NCBI GenBank assembly: GCA_946902985.2
Contig: CAMPQE020000051.1
Span: 2,170,001 to 2,234,000 of the forward strand
Length of the DNA stretch: 64,000 bases
Source of the DNA: Meconema thalassinum
Lineage: Eukaryota > Arthropoda > Insecta > Orthoptera > Tettigoniidae
Reading direction: 5' to 3'
The notes beneath the pieces are model-generated. The model ran no database searches and was not told the DNA's origin. It worked only from the letters and a program-made list of their open reading frames with translations. A program made the translations under genes and the position numbers. Below, one piece after another: positions 35,074 through 47,148 of this stretch. Each line of letters begins with the position of its first letter. Position 1 is the first letter of the stretch.

Positions 35074-36895
35074 CTATTGAATCTTGGGGTAAAATCTAAA
35101 ATTTTCTATGGGGTAGTTGGGACGTCTTCTTCGTTCCTCCTGTACTTCCAAAACCATCTCTTCGAGTCTCCCTTCTTCAATACCATCTTCCATGCAGTTC
35201 TCTTGGTCCTTCGAGCTTGAAGTTCCAGCCTCTGCTTTGCTATTGTTAGATCTGATAATTCCATTCTTTAGGTCAATGACAGCTCCTGAATGTGTAATTA
35301 AGTCAATACCCAGTATTGCATCAAAACTAATGTGACTGAGCACTATGAATACCTGTTAATATCTCTGCTCGTTTATATAAAATTCCACCAATGCTTGTAC
35401 TTTACACTTCATAGTTTTGTCATTAAATACTCCTCTCACTTTTATAGTGGATACAGGCAATGCAGTTAATAAATTCTCAGCTTCTAACTTCTGGAAACTA
35501 CTCTCAGATATGATTGAGGCTGTAGCATCAGTGTCTATAAGGGCTTTTAAAGTGTTCTCCCCTACTTTCATATGGATTTTAGGTAATCTGGCTGTATTTC
35601 CTTTCTTCGGCTCCTCTCTCTCATATAACAATTCTTCATCGGTAACCTTGTATAGTTCGTTGATGGCGATCTCATGCCTCGTTATTGTGTGATTTACGTC
35701 ATCTACCTTCGTTTCTGAATTGGCGTTTTTTTGTCCATTCCTGTCGTGGTTTCGGCCTTCACGACTGTTTCCTGGTTGAGGTTCGTCACTCACTTGTGTC
35801 TGTTGTTGGGATTGTTCCTTTCTTTCTTCTCTATCTCTCTGATTTCTTCTGTAATCCTGGCTTTCTCTTTCTCGTTCTTCATAGTATCTTTGAACATTCC
35901 CATCATCTCTCCATCTGCTCCTCTGATAATTGTTCCTCGGTTGTTGTTGTTGTATAGAACGTCTCTGTTGTTGTTGTTGGTTGCCATTGTTTCAGTTCTT
36001 ATATCTGGAATACCTTCTTTGATCTCCCTCATTCTGCCTATCGGGGTAGTTATTTCTTTGAAATCCCCTGTTATTATAGTTGTTAGTTTGGTATCTGGAC
36101 CCCCTCTGTCTGTCGATCAGTACCTCTTTTTATATGGCCAAACATCTCTGGGTCTATTGTAGCCTGGATCATACCTAGTCCTACAATAGTTTTTATGCCT
36201 TATTGGTCCGGTCCTAGCTGGTGTTACATCAGTCTGTTGTTGCTGATCAACCAACACTGTGTGTACCTCTCTGTTTTCATGTCTATTTCTCGTATTCTGA
36301 CTGTTGGTTTGTCCTTGAGATTGCGCTATAGAACTTGTGTGGTCTAACCTTCGCAGCACCTCAGCCATGTCTTCTAAAGTATTGACATTGGACGAAATCA
36401 GGTGTTTCCTAACCTCGGCTGGTAACTGTCTGAATATGACGTGTATCAGCTCCGGTTCTGCCAGTGGTGTACGAAGATGTTGCAAGCAGGCTAATGGTTA
36501 GTGAAGTAGCTCGCATAACGTGTCGGTACAGAGTAAGGATATTTCTTCGAATATATTTCTGCCCTGATGTCTTGTTGCAACTCTTCGCTCCAGAATCTTT
36601 TTAACAATGCTTCAGCGAATTCGTCATCCGAAGCGTAGGTATATCTAAATGCTCTATGCCAAATTAACGCTTCTGCTGACAAGTACGTCTCTACTACTTT
36701 CATCTCTCTCTCTCTAGGAAATTTATTCTCCTCCAGGTAGTAACGCATGTCTCTTAAAAATTCAACGGCGGTGACGTTTCCTTCCCCCGTGAACTTATCT
36801 GGTTTCTCCTCATGGCTTTTAATCACTACCACATTCTGATTATTCCTACCGGGAATTTGATCATATGTCCTTCCTACCATATCCGGTTCTCTTAT
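35074..36895 (-). pseudogene. Ty3/gypsy-like gag and protease, broken
   Basis: This is an LTR-retrotransposon fragment read on the minus strand. The gag-like part (36,880-36,491 and 36,485-36,117) includes KPDKFTGEGNVTAVEFLRD, a retrotransposon gag signature region. A Gln/Asn/Arg-rich stretch follows (about 36,240-35,800), where a nucleocapsid would be expected, but no clean zinc knuckle remains. The protease part (35,793-35,356) contains ALIDTDATASIISESSF. The usual catalytic triad is Asp-Thr-Gly, and here the Gly is Asp. After a break, ISFDAILGIDLI at about 35,330-35,290 matches the C-terminal protease region. RT, RNase H, integrase and LTRs are not seen. Several frame breaks are present, so it is a dead, truncated copy. 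Confidence 0.75.
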
Positions 36896-37009
36896 ATTCC
36901 TCTCGGTGTGTTCCGTTCCAAAAGTGTTATGGCGTTACCTACTAAACATTTGAGTGCCTACGCTCTCCTTATCCTCTTCCTGTTCACCTTGGCTGACTCC
37001 TAGTCTGAG

Positions 37010-37320
37010 CAATGGGATGTTTCAGCAGAACAATGCCCGGGTTCACACTGCACGCATCTCCAGAGAAGCTCTCCACGACTCACAACCTTAGAATGGCCCG
37101 CCAGATCCCCGGACCTCAGTCCTATTGAGCATGTGTGGGACATGATGGGTCGACAACTGGCCAACCGTCCTCAGCCACCCACAACTCTGGAACAACTGAC
37201 CCGTGCAGTGCTGCAAGCATGGGCCACAATTCCTCAGGAAGTGATTCACGGCCTTATTGACACCATGCCTCGCCGAATTCAATAATTTATTGCAGCTTGT
37301 GGTGGGTACATTCTGTATTG
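37010..37320 (+). pseudogene. Tc1-like transposase, C-terminal DDE part
   Basis: This is the end of a Tc1-type transposase. It reads MFQQNNARVHTARISREAL from about 37,018. After a frameshift near 37,090 it continues with WPARSPDLSPIEHVWDMMGR and ends with IPQEVIHGLIDTMPRRIQ and a stop. The block usually reading 'QDNA.PH', with the second catalytic Asp, has Asn in its place. The block SPDLSPIEHVWD with the third acidic residue is kept. The N-terminal and first-Asp regions are absent. Confidence 0.8.
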
Positions 37321-37478
37321 ATTGTTGTCCAAACTCGCGGTCAGAGGGACCTGAAAGTGTAATCATCGAATCACAACCAAACACTCGTCCTGCATGTTCA
37401 ATTGCAGCAATGTAGCACCACTCCTTCTGGGTGTGTGCAATTTCCAATTACTTCAGTGTATTAAAAATCCGATGAGCC

Positions 37479-37800
37479 TTTATTTTTTGGTCCTTTCGTT
37501 AAATTAAGAGGGGGATGGAAAAACGGGGGGCTTCACCCCGGCTTCTAGGACGCCTCATGCAAGTTCCTAGCATCATTGGTTCGCGAGATATGAAAAAGTT
37601 GATGACCTATTAGTTTTGGGTCCTTAGTTTAAATTAAGGGGGCTATAGGAAAACGGGGGTGTCACCCCGAATCCTAGACACTTCATACAAGTCCCTAGCA
37701 TTATTGGTTCGCAAGATATTAAAAAACCGACGACCTATTAGTTTTGGGTCCAATGATTAGATTAAGGGGGCTATAGGAAATGAGGGGCGTCACCTCACGC
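37479..37800. repeat. 128-bp tandem repeat, about 2.5 copies
   Basis: Units start near 37,480, 37,608 and 37,736 with 'ttagttttgggtcc'-like sequence, exactly 128 bp apart. Each contains 'aattaagggggctatagg', 'cacccc' and 'gtccctagcattattggttc'. A single related fragment occurs at about 29,800-29,840. Confidence 0.85.
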
Positions 37801-38029
37801 AAAATGGGTTGGCACAATCTCACAGCCATCTCTCCACCACCAAGCACGCTCATTGGTCAAATCAAATAGCGCGCTCTTCCCCGGTTTCCTGTTACACATT
37901 TACGTCTCTTTTCCAAAATCGCTCCCACAAAAAATATCCAGCAACCGAGAGGAAAGATGTTACACATCAATAATCTTTGCTGTATTGATTTTGGTAAATC
38001 CGAGGTTGTATCCAAGAGATGTCCTCCCC

Positions 38030-39560
38030 ATTATTAGCCTATTTTCAATTTTGAAAAAAAAAAAAAAGAGGCTTATGAGATCACTTTTGTCCGTGTGTGT
38101 GTGTGTGTCTCTAATAACTTCTAAACGGCTGGAGCGATTTCAATGAAACTCGGTAAGTTCATATCACAACTCCGGGTGACACCGACCGTGCCCTTTAAAT
38201 TTTGTTACGTCTCACCAATCCAATATGGCGGCTGTGCGAAATATTTCACCAGCATTCAATATCTCCGAAACTATTCCCGATATCAACCTGGATTTTTTAC
38301 GGTGATAAAGAGAACTACTAGAAGTTCACTTATGTGACTTTTGAAAATTTGGTAACTACAAAACCAACATGGTGGTCACGCAAATTTGCGACTTTTAAAT
38401 AGACGTTTCTCGCGATTTAACCAACCAAACGCAATAAAACTTGGTACAGTATATGTTTATGCACATTGTAATGCACCGACATCTAACCTCGTTCAATTGT
38501 TTACATAAGGACAAGATGGCGGATGTGCGAAATATTTTACCGGCGTTCTATATCTCTGAAACTATTACCGGTTTCACCATGATATTTTGTAAGAAGATGA
38601 AGGGCACTACTGGAGGTTCATCTATAAGACTTTCAAAAACCGGTTAACTATAAAACGAACATGGCGGCCAAGTGAATTTTAAAATTTTAAATAGACATTT
38701 CGCGCGATTTAATGTTCCAAATGCAATGAAATCTGGTACAGGAAATGTTTATATACATTGTAATGCACTGGTATCTAATTTAGTTCAATTGTTTACATCA
38801 CCTCAAGATGGCGACTGCGAATTTTAAAATTAAGTTTTTATTTCTTGTGTCGTAGTCATGCGATTGAAGTAAAAGTTTGAATTATGAACCTACGCAATAA
38901 TTTTTCTTTAATAATATATGACTCTATGGCCTATACATTTAATAATCCCACATGGAGACCATCCGAAATATTTAGACGGCTCTGAATATCTACGAATCTA
39001 TTATAGCAATCAAACTGATTTTTTTATGTTTATAGGGGCTATGAACATATGTTCACCTACAGGAACGACAAATAACCTGGTGATCACAAATTCAACATGG
39101 CGGCGCAAAGTATAAATATTCACATGGACGTTTCTCGCAATTTAACCATCCGAGTGCAGTGAAACTTGGTACAGTAAATCCTTATACGAATGTTAATCCA
39201 CTGGCATTTAATTTATTTCAATTGCTTCCATAACGACAAGAAGGCAGTTGTGCGAAATTTTAAAATCTCCTTGTTACTTCTTGTGTCCTAATCATGCGAT
39301 GAAGTTTGAATGCTACACGTACACAATAATCTTCATGTAACAGTACATAACTCTAGGACCTACATATATAAAATCCAACATGGCGACCATCCAAAATATT
39401 TAGTCGGTTCTCAATATTTACGAATCTATTACAGCAATCAAATTGAAATTTTGTATGTTGATAGTGGCAGTTAACATAAGTAAGATATATGAAAATAGGC
39501 TGTATAGTTCTTCACGGAACTACTTGTTGAATTTGTAATTAACTGTCATTTCTGCAATAA
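38030..39560 (+). repeat. degenerate ~146-bp periodic array (copy 2)
   Basis: This aligns end to end with 2,110-3,660, starting with an A-run and TG tract and ending at a 'gatatatgaaaatagg' and 'aactacttgtt' segment. The ATGGCGGC-like cores fall at 38,225, 38,369, 38,516, 38,661, 38,808, 38,952, 39,097, 39,241 and 39,380. The spacings are 144, 147, 145, 147, 144, 145, 144 and 139. Order and spacing match copy 1, so the whole block was duplicated as a unit and has since diverged. Confidence 0.82.
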
Positions 39561-39684
39561 TTCAGTGGTATTCGTCAACTGCATTCCTTGGTCCAACTGA
39601 TGGATAGTTGGAGCTCTCTCGAAGTTTAAATACTTTAAATTTATTGTAACTTTACAAGCTTCCAAGCTCTCATCATTATATTGC

Positions 39685-39870
39685 CGGCTAGGCCTTGTTC
39701 CATCCTTGCACCCTCTATGCCCAAGCTCATATCATCCTTGTGCAGTCTAGCCCCTGTTTCATCCTTACACCATCTATGCCCAAGCTCATATCATCCATGT
39801 GCAGTCTAGCCCCTGTTTCATCCTTACACCATCTAGGCCCAAGCACATATCATCCTTGTGCAATCCAGGC
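39685..39870. repeat. 59-bp minisatellite, about 3 copies
   Basis: Units beginning 'atgcccaagctcatatcatc' start at 39,717 and 39,776, with a third ('aggcccaagcacatatc') at 39,835, a period of 59. The sequence is unrelated to the larger 59-bp array at 20-21.5 kb. Confidence 0.88.
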
Positions 39871-40260
39871 CTAGTTGCAAGCCCTCTATTCCCATTTATA
39901 AATAATATTTCAAATTTTCCCGGGGACTCCTGCTGTTTCCAAGTTGTTGGGATTAGCGAATTTTCAACTATTTTAACTCTAGTAAATCTTCATTGTGTCT
40001 AATGGGGAACAGCTACTTGTGATGTTCTCACTTATCAAATCAAGTCTTATTGATGTGTAACATCTTTCCACTCGGTTGCTGGATATTTGTGGGAGTGATT
40101 TTGAAAAATGGGATAGAAGTAGATCGGACGATCCAGCTGGCAGTGGTGGAACGGAAATGTAACACGCACGGCCAGCTGGATCGCATTGCTGGACACTTTC
40201 ATTTTGACGGTGAAGGCCAATGCGAACTCTGGTGACAACTGATTGAACACAAAGCACATG

Positions 40261-41084
40261 GCACATAGTCGAAGTCTTCGTATCGGTATTTAAATCATTA
40301 TATGCTTTAATATAACACATTGTAAGTAGTCGGCAATTTCGGTATTATGTTTCTGCACAATGGCTATTCAAGTATTAAGCCACATAACGGTAATGCAGTC
40401 ATCAATATAATATATATCATCGTGTTTATACGGGACCTAGGCAAGCCTTCATGAACTAATGCTGAACACAGTCTCTTTACTCACAAGAGGGCCTATTCAA
40501 AAGGCATTTTATACTCAATTTCACGCAGGAACATTAACGAAACAAGCAAAATATAAATGAAACTTAATTCTGTGATGCAGTATCAATGGTACGTGAATAT
40601 AAGTCACCATCTTCTACCTAATATTCGTGTGGTCGAAATGGCCGTGGGGTCAACGTCATTGACCGTGAATCTAGAGATCTCGGGGTCAAATCCTGGACGG
40701 GTTAGATATTTTTGCTACCAGATTATCGTTTTAAACGATATTTATCATACCAATATGACTCATTTTAACAGAATCCGTATGAAATTACGTGTTGGTCTGT
40801 TAATCAAGAGGTCCGGGAACTGGACTGCTGTGCACATTGCTTTACTCGCAATTTGGCATATTTATAGGGAATTTAAGGTTATGAGCGGTGTTGCGTCTAT
40901 TAATCTAGTCGATCCATATCGCATTCTTTATTTAGGCTAGTGCTGGTGGAATGTACGAAACCTCTAATAAAATGAGTTCCGTATTATAAACTACAATATC
41001 TGTAGAACACTCCCTTTTACGAAAGATTCATATTTGTGCCAATAATATTATAAAATACCGGTGTATCAACAATTTGCCGACCTT
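40261..41084. other. unassigned stretch
   Basis: There is no supported gene. A B-box-like 'ggtcaaatcc' near 40,683, with a weak A box upstream, hints at a tRNA-like SINE head, but no ends are visible. The 127-codon frame 40,557-40,940 runs through it and has no motif. Confidence 0.35.
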
Positions 41085-41364
41085 GAAATGTTTTCCGTGG
41101 TATCCCCCATTTTCAACTCCAGGCAAATATTGGGATGGTATCTTCTGACAGGCCACGGCCGCTTCCTTCCATATCCTTACCCAGTTTCATTCACCATCAT
41201 TCATTCCATTTCTCATTAACTCCTCTCGTGAGGTTGGCGTCAGGAAGGGCATCCGGCCGTAAAAACCATCCGCCACAAATACTTCCATCGCATCTCATCC
41301 CCGACCCCGTAAGAAAACGGGAATAATAAGGGGTAGACATACAATGCCGGTGTATCAAGAATTT
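41057..41364 (+). mobile_element. SINE 3' region with imperfect 19-bp TSD
   Basis: Between two near-identical 19-bp direct repeats ('ccggtgtatcaa' plus flanks; 41,057-41,075 and 41,346-41,364, two mismatches) lies a ~270-bp element. It contains 'cattttcaactccaggcaaa', 'aggccacggccgcttccttc' and 'aggaagggcatccggccgta', then 'cgggaataataaggggtaga'. I recognise these blocks from abundant insect SINE families. The tRNA-like head is missing or very decayed. A fragment of the same tail occurs at 46.2 kb. Confidence 0.72.
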
Positions 41365-43351
41365 CATGTGAGGTTTCTTCATTGTCAGATGTTACACATG
41401 ATATGCGACTACTGTAAGGCTCGTATCTTTTTTGTCTTTAAGCCCAATTTTGTTCTGAGACCAACAAGTTGCTAGCAACTGCTACATTTTGCATTGTAGC
41501 AAAATAAGCAATCAAATTGCTTTAAAATTATATCATTTGCATAGCTTTAAATTTTTAGCCACGGCAGCCACCTGCTCCGTATTTTATATCGTCTCTAGTC
41601 ATTTAGAGTTTGAGCGTTTATTCTCAATATTTACCCCCACTAATTACTATTGTAGATATTCTAGTACTTGATCTTCACTTATGGCAGCAACTTGAGATGT
41701 GCCTCGTGAACTTTGGCAATTATTTATTTCGTTTGTTGTGCTCTTACCAAAACATTCTAAGCTACTTTATGTCAGGTTTATGATGTTTTACAGATCTCTT
41801 TAGATGAGTGTCGCTGGTATAGTTCGCTCAGCTAGTTTCATACCAAGGGTCGTTATCAAACTATGCATCGGGATTACTGTTTTTCATAATCAAAACTGTG
41901 TCCGATCTCGCTAAATCTCTTAATGCTTTTCTTGTGAGAGATTTAGTTTCTCTTTTTGAGCACAACAATCATTTTTCTTCATATAAGCTTTGAGATTGAT
42001 TATAAACCAATGCCAATGCTTGAATATGGCCACGGGCCACCCCCTCCATCAACATTCTCTGCTTTGAGAAGTTTAGAGTCCCAACCACGCTGTCGTTACA
42101 TTATCTTGTAAATTACTCGAGTCGGAAATTTAGAAGCATGAATCATGCAAGTTATTGCAATGACAATCTTCCCATCCGTCGGCTCCTACTTTGCTAGGTT
42201 TAGGCACATTGATATACTTGATGAAAACAAACTTTTGATACCCTCGATAAGCCTGTCAAAAAATCCAACATAATTATAAGAGAAATAAACTGATGATATT
42301 CTGTGCCAATATTCAACGTAGCAACTCAGGGATATCATCTATGCCTGTTGTTTCTTAAATACATAGACCTTCTAGTGGCCAATCAAAATCAGACCCCAAT
42401 ATTAAATCTCGTTTATCTGGAGAAGAAGTAGGAGACGCGGAAAAAATAACTCTGTGGGTGGCTGGAGAGGGAATCGAACCCACCTCTATTGAAATATACC
42501 TCAACAGGCTGTGTGTACCCCGATCCAGCATTCCGACCCCACAATTACAATTCATGGCAGAGCCAGACAACTATGCTACCGATAGAGGATGAGCAAGTCT
42601 TTGCACATTTGTCTTTCAAACATTGTTCCTTGGCTGCTTTACACCTCTTGATTACCTCAAATTCCAACAGTCTGTATTATGCTCTCTCCCTCACATTTCG
42701 TGCGTTCTTTTTCTTCAGTCTATCATCCATTAATTCTAATATACCCTGAGTGACCTCCTGTTCTGTCTATCCTCCTACAGATTGTGTTAATGTTGGAGGG
42801 CATCAATACCAGCAGTTGAATGTTACTTTTAGTTGTCAGCTTCCTCTGCGTAGTATTAGATAATATGACCCAAATATAAAGTTTTCCGCACTGAGTACAT
42901 AAAACGATGACGTCCGTTGAGTTAACTACGGAACGTAAGGTTATGTCATAGTTTCATATATAATAAGGAAATAAATAATTCTGACGGGGATCAAAATGTA
43001 CCTGAATGTGTAGAAATCATAAGCTGCACAAATTCAGTACATATAATATAATGTTAACTCACCCATTTAACTTATAGCTTACACGACGATTTTGCAAACT
43101 TTGACGACTGCTCTTTCCTAATTTATTTCGAACGATAGAAGAAGCGGCACTTGTCGAAATGAAAACGAGATTTCCATTAAGGTCTAGTTTATGTTCCATG
43201 CAACGGCCCTAAAATAATCTCATTAATGCCGTCCAAACACTCAAAAAATATATCACCCCACTAACTTGAGAGGGAAGACAGTTACTTTTCAACGACTTGT
43301 TCGACCTGTAAAAGAATATTGAAGACACTGTCGGACGGGTGAGTTAGGAAA
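41365..43351. other. unassigned stretch
   Basis: No gene is supported. On the minus strand at about 42,455-42,480 there is a B-box-like GGTTCGATTCC with a damaged T stem. Without a convincing acceptor stem or ends I do not call it a tRNA or a SINE. Confidence 0.4.
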
Positions 43352-43735
43352 TTAAGGGTATTTAATGAGCCAAAGTCCTTTATGTTCGCGAACTAACTGA
43401 CTATGTTTTGGTACAAGGTTTCGAAATATCTGCATGCCCACGTTATGAATTGGTGTGGCATACACAATGGCCTTTAAATGACCCCATAAGTAGAAGTCGA
43501 GTGGGTTGAGATCGGGAGAACAAGCACACCACGATGTCGCTCCCTGACGCCCTATACATTTGTTTGGACTTGAATAGTGACGAAGCGTACAAGTGGCCTG
43601 TGTGCCCTCCACACATGACCAACTAGCATCGTCTGTGTTATGCACACCACAAACAAGGCACACACTATATGTTTACCGGACATGTTTTGCTTGTCAGGTC
43701 CTAATGAAGTCCCACATATTTAGTGACACCCTGTA
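43352..43735 (-). pseudogene. mariner-like transposase C-terminal relic
   Basis: The minus strand reads CSPDLNPLDFYLWGHLKAIV followed by YATPIHN. This matches the block with the third catalytic residue in a large group of insect Tc1/mariner-superfamily elements, whose usual form is 'SPDLNPLDFFLWGHLK'. Upstream residues are partly in frame (CIGRQGATSW), downstream RNLVPKHSQLVREHKG. On the far side, at 43,700-43,740, 'agggtgtcactaaatatgtg' on the minus strand resembles the terminal 'CAGGGTGTC' motif of such elements. Only ~100 residues survive. Confidence 0.75.
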
Positions 43736-46149
43736 TATACAGTGAAAACTCTGAATGAGAATGGTTAGTTTCTGGGCTGCTAAAATACTTAACATCATTA
43801 TCAACTTATGTCAGACAATAACACACATAAATATGTTCAAAGACAAATATAAAAAGAGGATAACTTATTCAAAGCCAACAATTTTAGTTTGCATTCACTG
43901 CTGTCTACTTACTCATTTGGAGGATTGCTATTTGCATCCCTCTCGTCATCATGGGTCTCTTCTTTGATAACCTAGCGACAAAAAATAATCATTAATTTCT
44001 GAGGTATTAACTTATGCTTCAAGTAAATTAATAACAAATAATGTAACTTTACAGCACACCTCAACTTGAAGTGAGGAAATGTTAGATATTCCACTGACTG
44101 AAATTACTTTATTCTTTTAGTTAGTAAGTTATTGGGGCTTCAAGGTGCGGAACACCGAGGTAAAATGCTCCAACTTTCTTATTCTCCAGCGTATATTACA
44201 GCATTATCCGAGTATTATCTTCAAAAAGCCAACATTCCTTTATAGGTCTAGTAAATCTTAGAGTGATAGAAAATGTGGTGAACAGTGCAATAAACGAAGT
44301 AATAGGTTTAAGGGCTGAAGAAATAATATGTAATAAGCAATGCTTGGAGACAAAAGAATGCCTGGAGCAGTTCTGAGTGCAGTGACGCTGACTTACATTT
44401 CAATGCCTTTGCTCCAACTCGTTGCTTATTTCAAAAGCTATCGTAAATGTAGTCGCTATCATACGAAATGGCTTGAGGAAAGGAGCTGAGCTTATTTAAT
44501 ATATCACAAAACTTCATGATCCAGGCCAAGTGGTCAGGGTACTTCCCCGCTCTGAAGACAACTGGGTTTGAAACCCACCGTCACACACAGGGGCAAGAGT
44601 GCCTCAAATGCGGCATTAATTCAAAAACTGAAATTGGTCGTATGATATTTTTGGTATAGCAGAACACTAGAAGACTTGCTCGACCATGTTGAAACACGTT
44701 GTCACCTTGACCACATTGCGTCTTGCTTGGGTTAGCCCACATTGGTTGAGATATTGCAAAGCAGACAAGACGTGTTTCTAGCGAGTGATTTACAGTCCTT
44801 AGTTTCCGGTGAACATGAGTCGTGTTTTCGGAATTTTTTCATTGATTCGCCAGGGAACCTTCGTGTTCAGGTGTGTTATGATATTTTGAGTTGTTATATA
44901 CAGTAGTAATATTTGTTTGTTAGAAAAAATCATTCTTAAAGGTCTTTAAATATATTGAGATATAAGAAGGTGAGGCAGTCCGAGCGCGCATTGTTGATTT
45001 TCTCTAGTGGTTGTGGCCTCCATATTGTAGATTAGTTTAGTCTTCTGCTACTTTTTTCTAAATGACAATAAAATCAAGAACAGAGAAAATGGGAGGGCGT
45101 CAAATAAAATCTTGTCTGGGTTAACTGTATTTCAGTCACCAGGTAAAATAAAATGTTCATCACAAGGACAAAACTTCTGGAAATCATGAAAAATTTTGAG
45201 TTTTTGCCTATAGCACGGCAAGATATTTCGCCGACAAATACCCATGGTGCAACATGTCTCCTACACTGCATAAATATTTCATACATTATACAGTAACGTC
45301 CACATTGCGTCTTATACGACAGTTAACTGAGAAAGCACAGGAAGCAGGTAATAAAGACTTCAAAAATTGCCGGGAAAATTATTCCAGAAAATGTAGTCGA
45401 CTAAAAAAATGGCCGATATTTTAAATTACGTTTTGGTGAATTCTGATCCACTTATCACCAGCAAGAGGAAACTTACAAAAATAAACCTTCAAGGCCTTCC
45501 GAAAGAAGCATTAGATTTATCAAAATCTCCATTCATATATACAATTAGTACCTGGAGTCGCGATGATGATAAGGATGATGATCATGATGAAGGGAGTGAT
45601 GGTAGTAATTGAGACAATTGTACTTTCACTAGTTCTGAGGATTCATCTGATTTAAGTTTTTTTCTGCATTTCCACAATAATTATTTTGCTACATTTATAA
45701 TTTGTACTATGTTTTACATCGATTATATTAATAAACAAATGTCAAATGAACTGTATTTTCACTTTTCGTAAGACACAAACATGTCCTTCATAATGATGTA
45801 TAACTTAGATATCATATTAAGTAAAATTAGAATTAATGCCACATTTGAGGCGGCCTTGCCACTCTGTGCCGTCGGCTTTATATGAAACGCTATAGTATTT
45901 ATTCTCATTTGTAATTCAGGTCTTGGACACTTCTCACTATCTCCTCTCCAAATTTAATTCTGATTAAAAACTACATTTAGGAAATAAATTGGATTTAATC
46001 TAAAACACCAACGTACATATTGAGAAATATCACACATGATGGATCACTGACGGCAAAGAACAAAAACATGTAAGAGTAGACACCAACAAATACAAACATG
46101 TTAACTATTGCTGGGGGCGTCACTTCTATACAAGAATTTTGTTCTCATA
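43736..46149. other. largely unassigned stretch
   Basis: There is no convincing gene. A 67-codon frame at 45,409-45,612 ends in an acidic Asp-rich tail with AT-rich DNA and an ATTAATAAA-like signal downstream. It has no recognisable domain, so it is not called. Confidence 0.35.
44514..44720 (+). mobile_element. possible tRNA-derived SINE relic
   Basis: An A-box-like GGCCAAGTGGTCAGGGTAC at about 44,522 is followed ~40 nt later by a B-box-like GGGTTTGAAACCC at about 44,562-44,574. This spacing is that of a polymerase III promoter in a tRNA-like head. A body of unknown sequence follows. No target-site duplication or tail was found, and anticodon identity is unclear. Confidence 0.4.
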
Positions 46150-46245
46150 AACTCCGGCTGTAAGAAAGAACTGTTGCCCAATAGGAACTCTCTCAATCTC
46201 CTTCCCAACACTGTGGAAACGGGAATAATAAGGGTAGAAATACTT
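46150..46245 (+). mobile_element. SINE tail fragment
   Basis: The segment 'cgggaataataagggtagaa' at about 46,215-46,235 matches the 3' end of the SINE at 41.3 kb. Upstream similarity fades quickly, so only the tail is identifiable. Confidence 0.55.
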
Positions 46246-47002
46246 ACACACATCTTAATCAGTTATAAGAAATGTAAAATACAGTAATAATGATTTTTCA
46301 GTGTTAACAAACAAATAAAATTGAAGCTGATATATATCGACGGTGAACATGAAAGACCTTGTACGCCACCTTTCTGCACTTATCCGTTCTCTTCCGTGTA
46401 TTTGGGACGTAACTCGCAGATTGAAGTGGATATATATTCCCTTTGAACTTCATATTTATAAATCAATGTCCTCTGCTTAACCATACTTATCTCAGTAATC
46501 GGCTGGAACGTGTTGTGCCCCTTAGTCTATGATTTAAGTTCGAGGCCAAATACTTGACTTTTTTTTATTTTTTTTAGGCAACATTTGAATCAATATTATG
46601 CTCGACAACTAATTACATGAAGAAGTTTTAATTACAAGCAAAAGTTTTCACTGCAAAAAGTGAGGTAGAATTTCACAATACATGTTGACAAGGGAGACTG
46701 TAAAGATAGGTCACCTATACATAAGATGAAGGCCAGGACAGCAGAGTTGCGTACCGACCACTCCTTGGCAGGTGTCGATTCGGTGAATGCCCAGGCTACG
46801 GAATTCCATGGGGCGCGTCATAGAACAGCGAAGACACGCCCATTCATATGACGAATTAGAGAAATATACTGACTCTGTGAAAAATATGGTGAAGTCATTT
46901 GAAGTCATTTGTTCATGTAAAACGCCATGTAAACAGAATATTTTATGTAGAAAATAGACACAATATCAATGCGCGAGGAGAACAAACGACATTGGAGAAT
47001 CC
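46246..47002. other. unassigned stretch
   Basis: No gene, RNA or repeat is recognised. Confidence 0.35.
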
Positions 47003-47148
47003 AGTCACATGACCGGAGTGGCTAGGGAGTGTATAAATGGTGGAGCCCACAGTCACATGACCGGAGTGGCTAGGGAGTGTATAAATGGTGGAGCCCACAG
47101 TCACATGACCGGAGAGGCTAGGGAGTGTATAAATGGTGGATCCCACAG
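47003..47148 (+). repeat. 48-bp minisatellite, 3 copies, with E-box and TATA-like motifs
   Basis: Units start at 47,003, 47,051 and 47,099 and are nearly identical. Each contains GTCACATGAC, an E-box-type sequence, and GTATAAATGG, a TATA-like sequence, about 30 bp downstream. Because 48 is a multiple of three the unit translates as a 16-residue repeat on either strand. I see no sign that this is a gene. Confidence 0.92.

Larger units (their letters stand above)
37895..40125. repeat. ~80-bp inverted segments flanking 146-bp array copy 2
   Basis: Sequence at about 37,895-37,975 ('aaaatcgctcccacaa', 'atatccagcaaccgag', 'ggaaagatgttacacatcaa') recurs inverted at about 40,045-40,125 with a few differences. 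The pair brackets the second 146-bp array and the small 59-bp minisatellite. I cannot tell whether these are terminal repeats of one mobile unit or two unrelated insertions. Confidence 0.55.

Noticed and set aside
30035..37320. A single Tc1 element interrupted by a 6.7-kb insertion
   Set aside because: The two pieces do not meet: the middle of the transposase is missing and no target duplication joins them. They may be independent fragments.
42440..42590. Possible tRNA on the minus strand with GGTTCGATTCC
   Set aside because: The T stem has a mismatch, and no acceptor partner lies within tRNA distance.
45409..45612. 67-codon frame with Asp-rich tail and downstream AATAAA-like signals
   Set aside because: AT-rich DNA gives such signals often. 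There is no domain and no upstream promoter or second exon that I can see.
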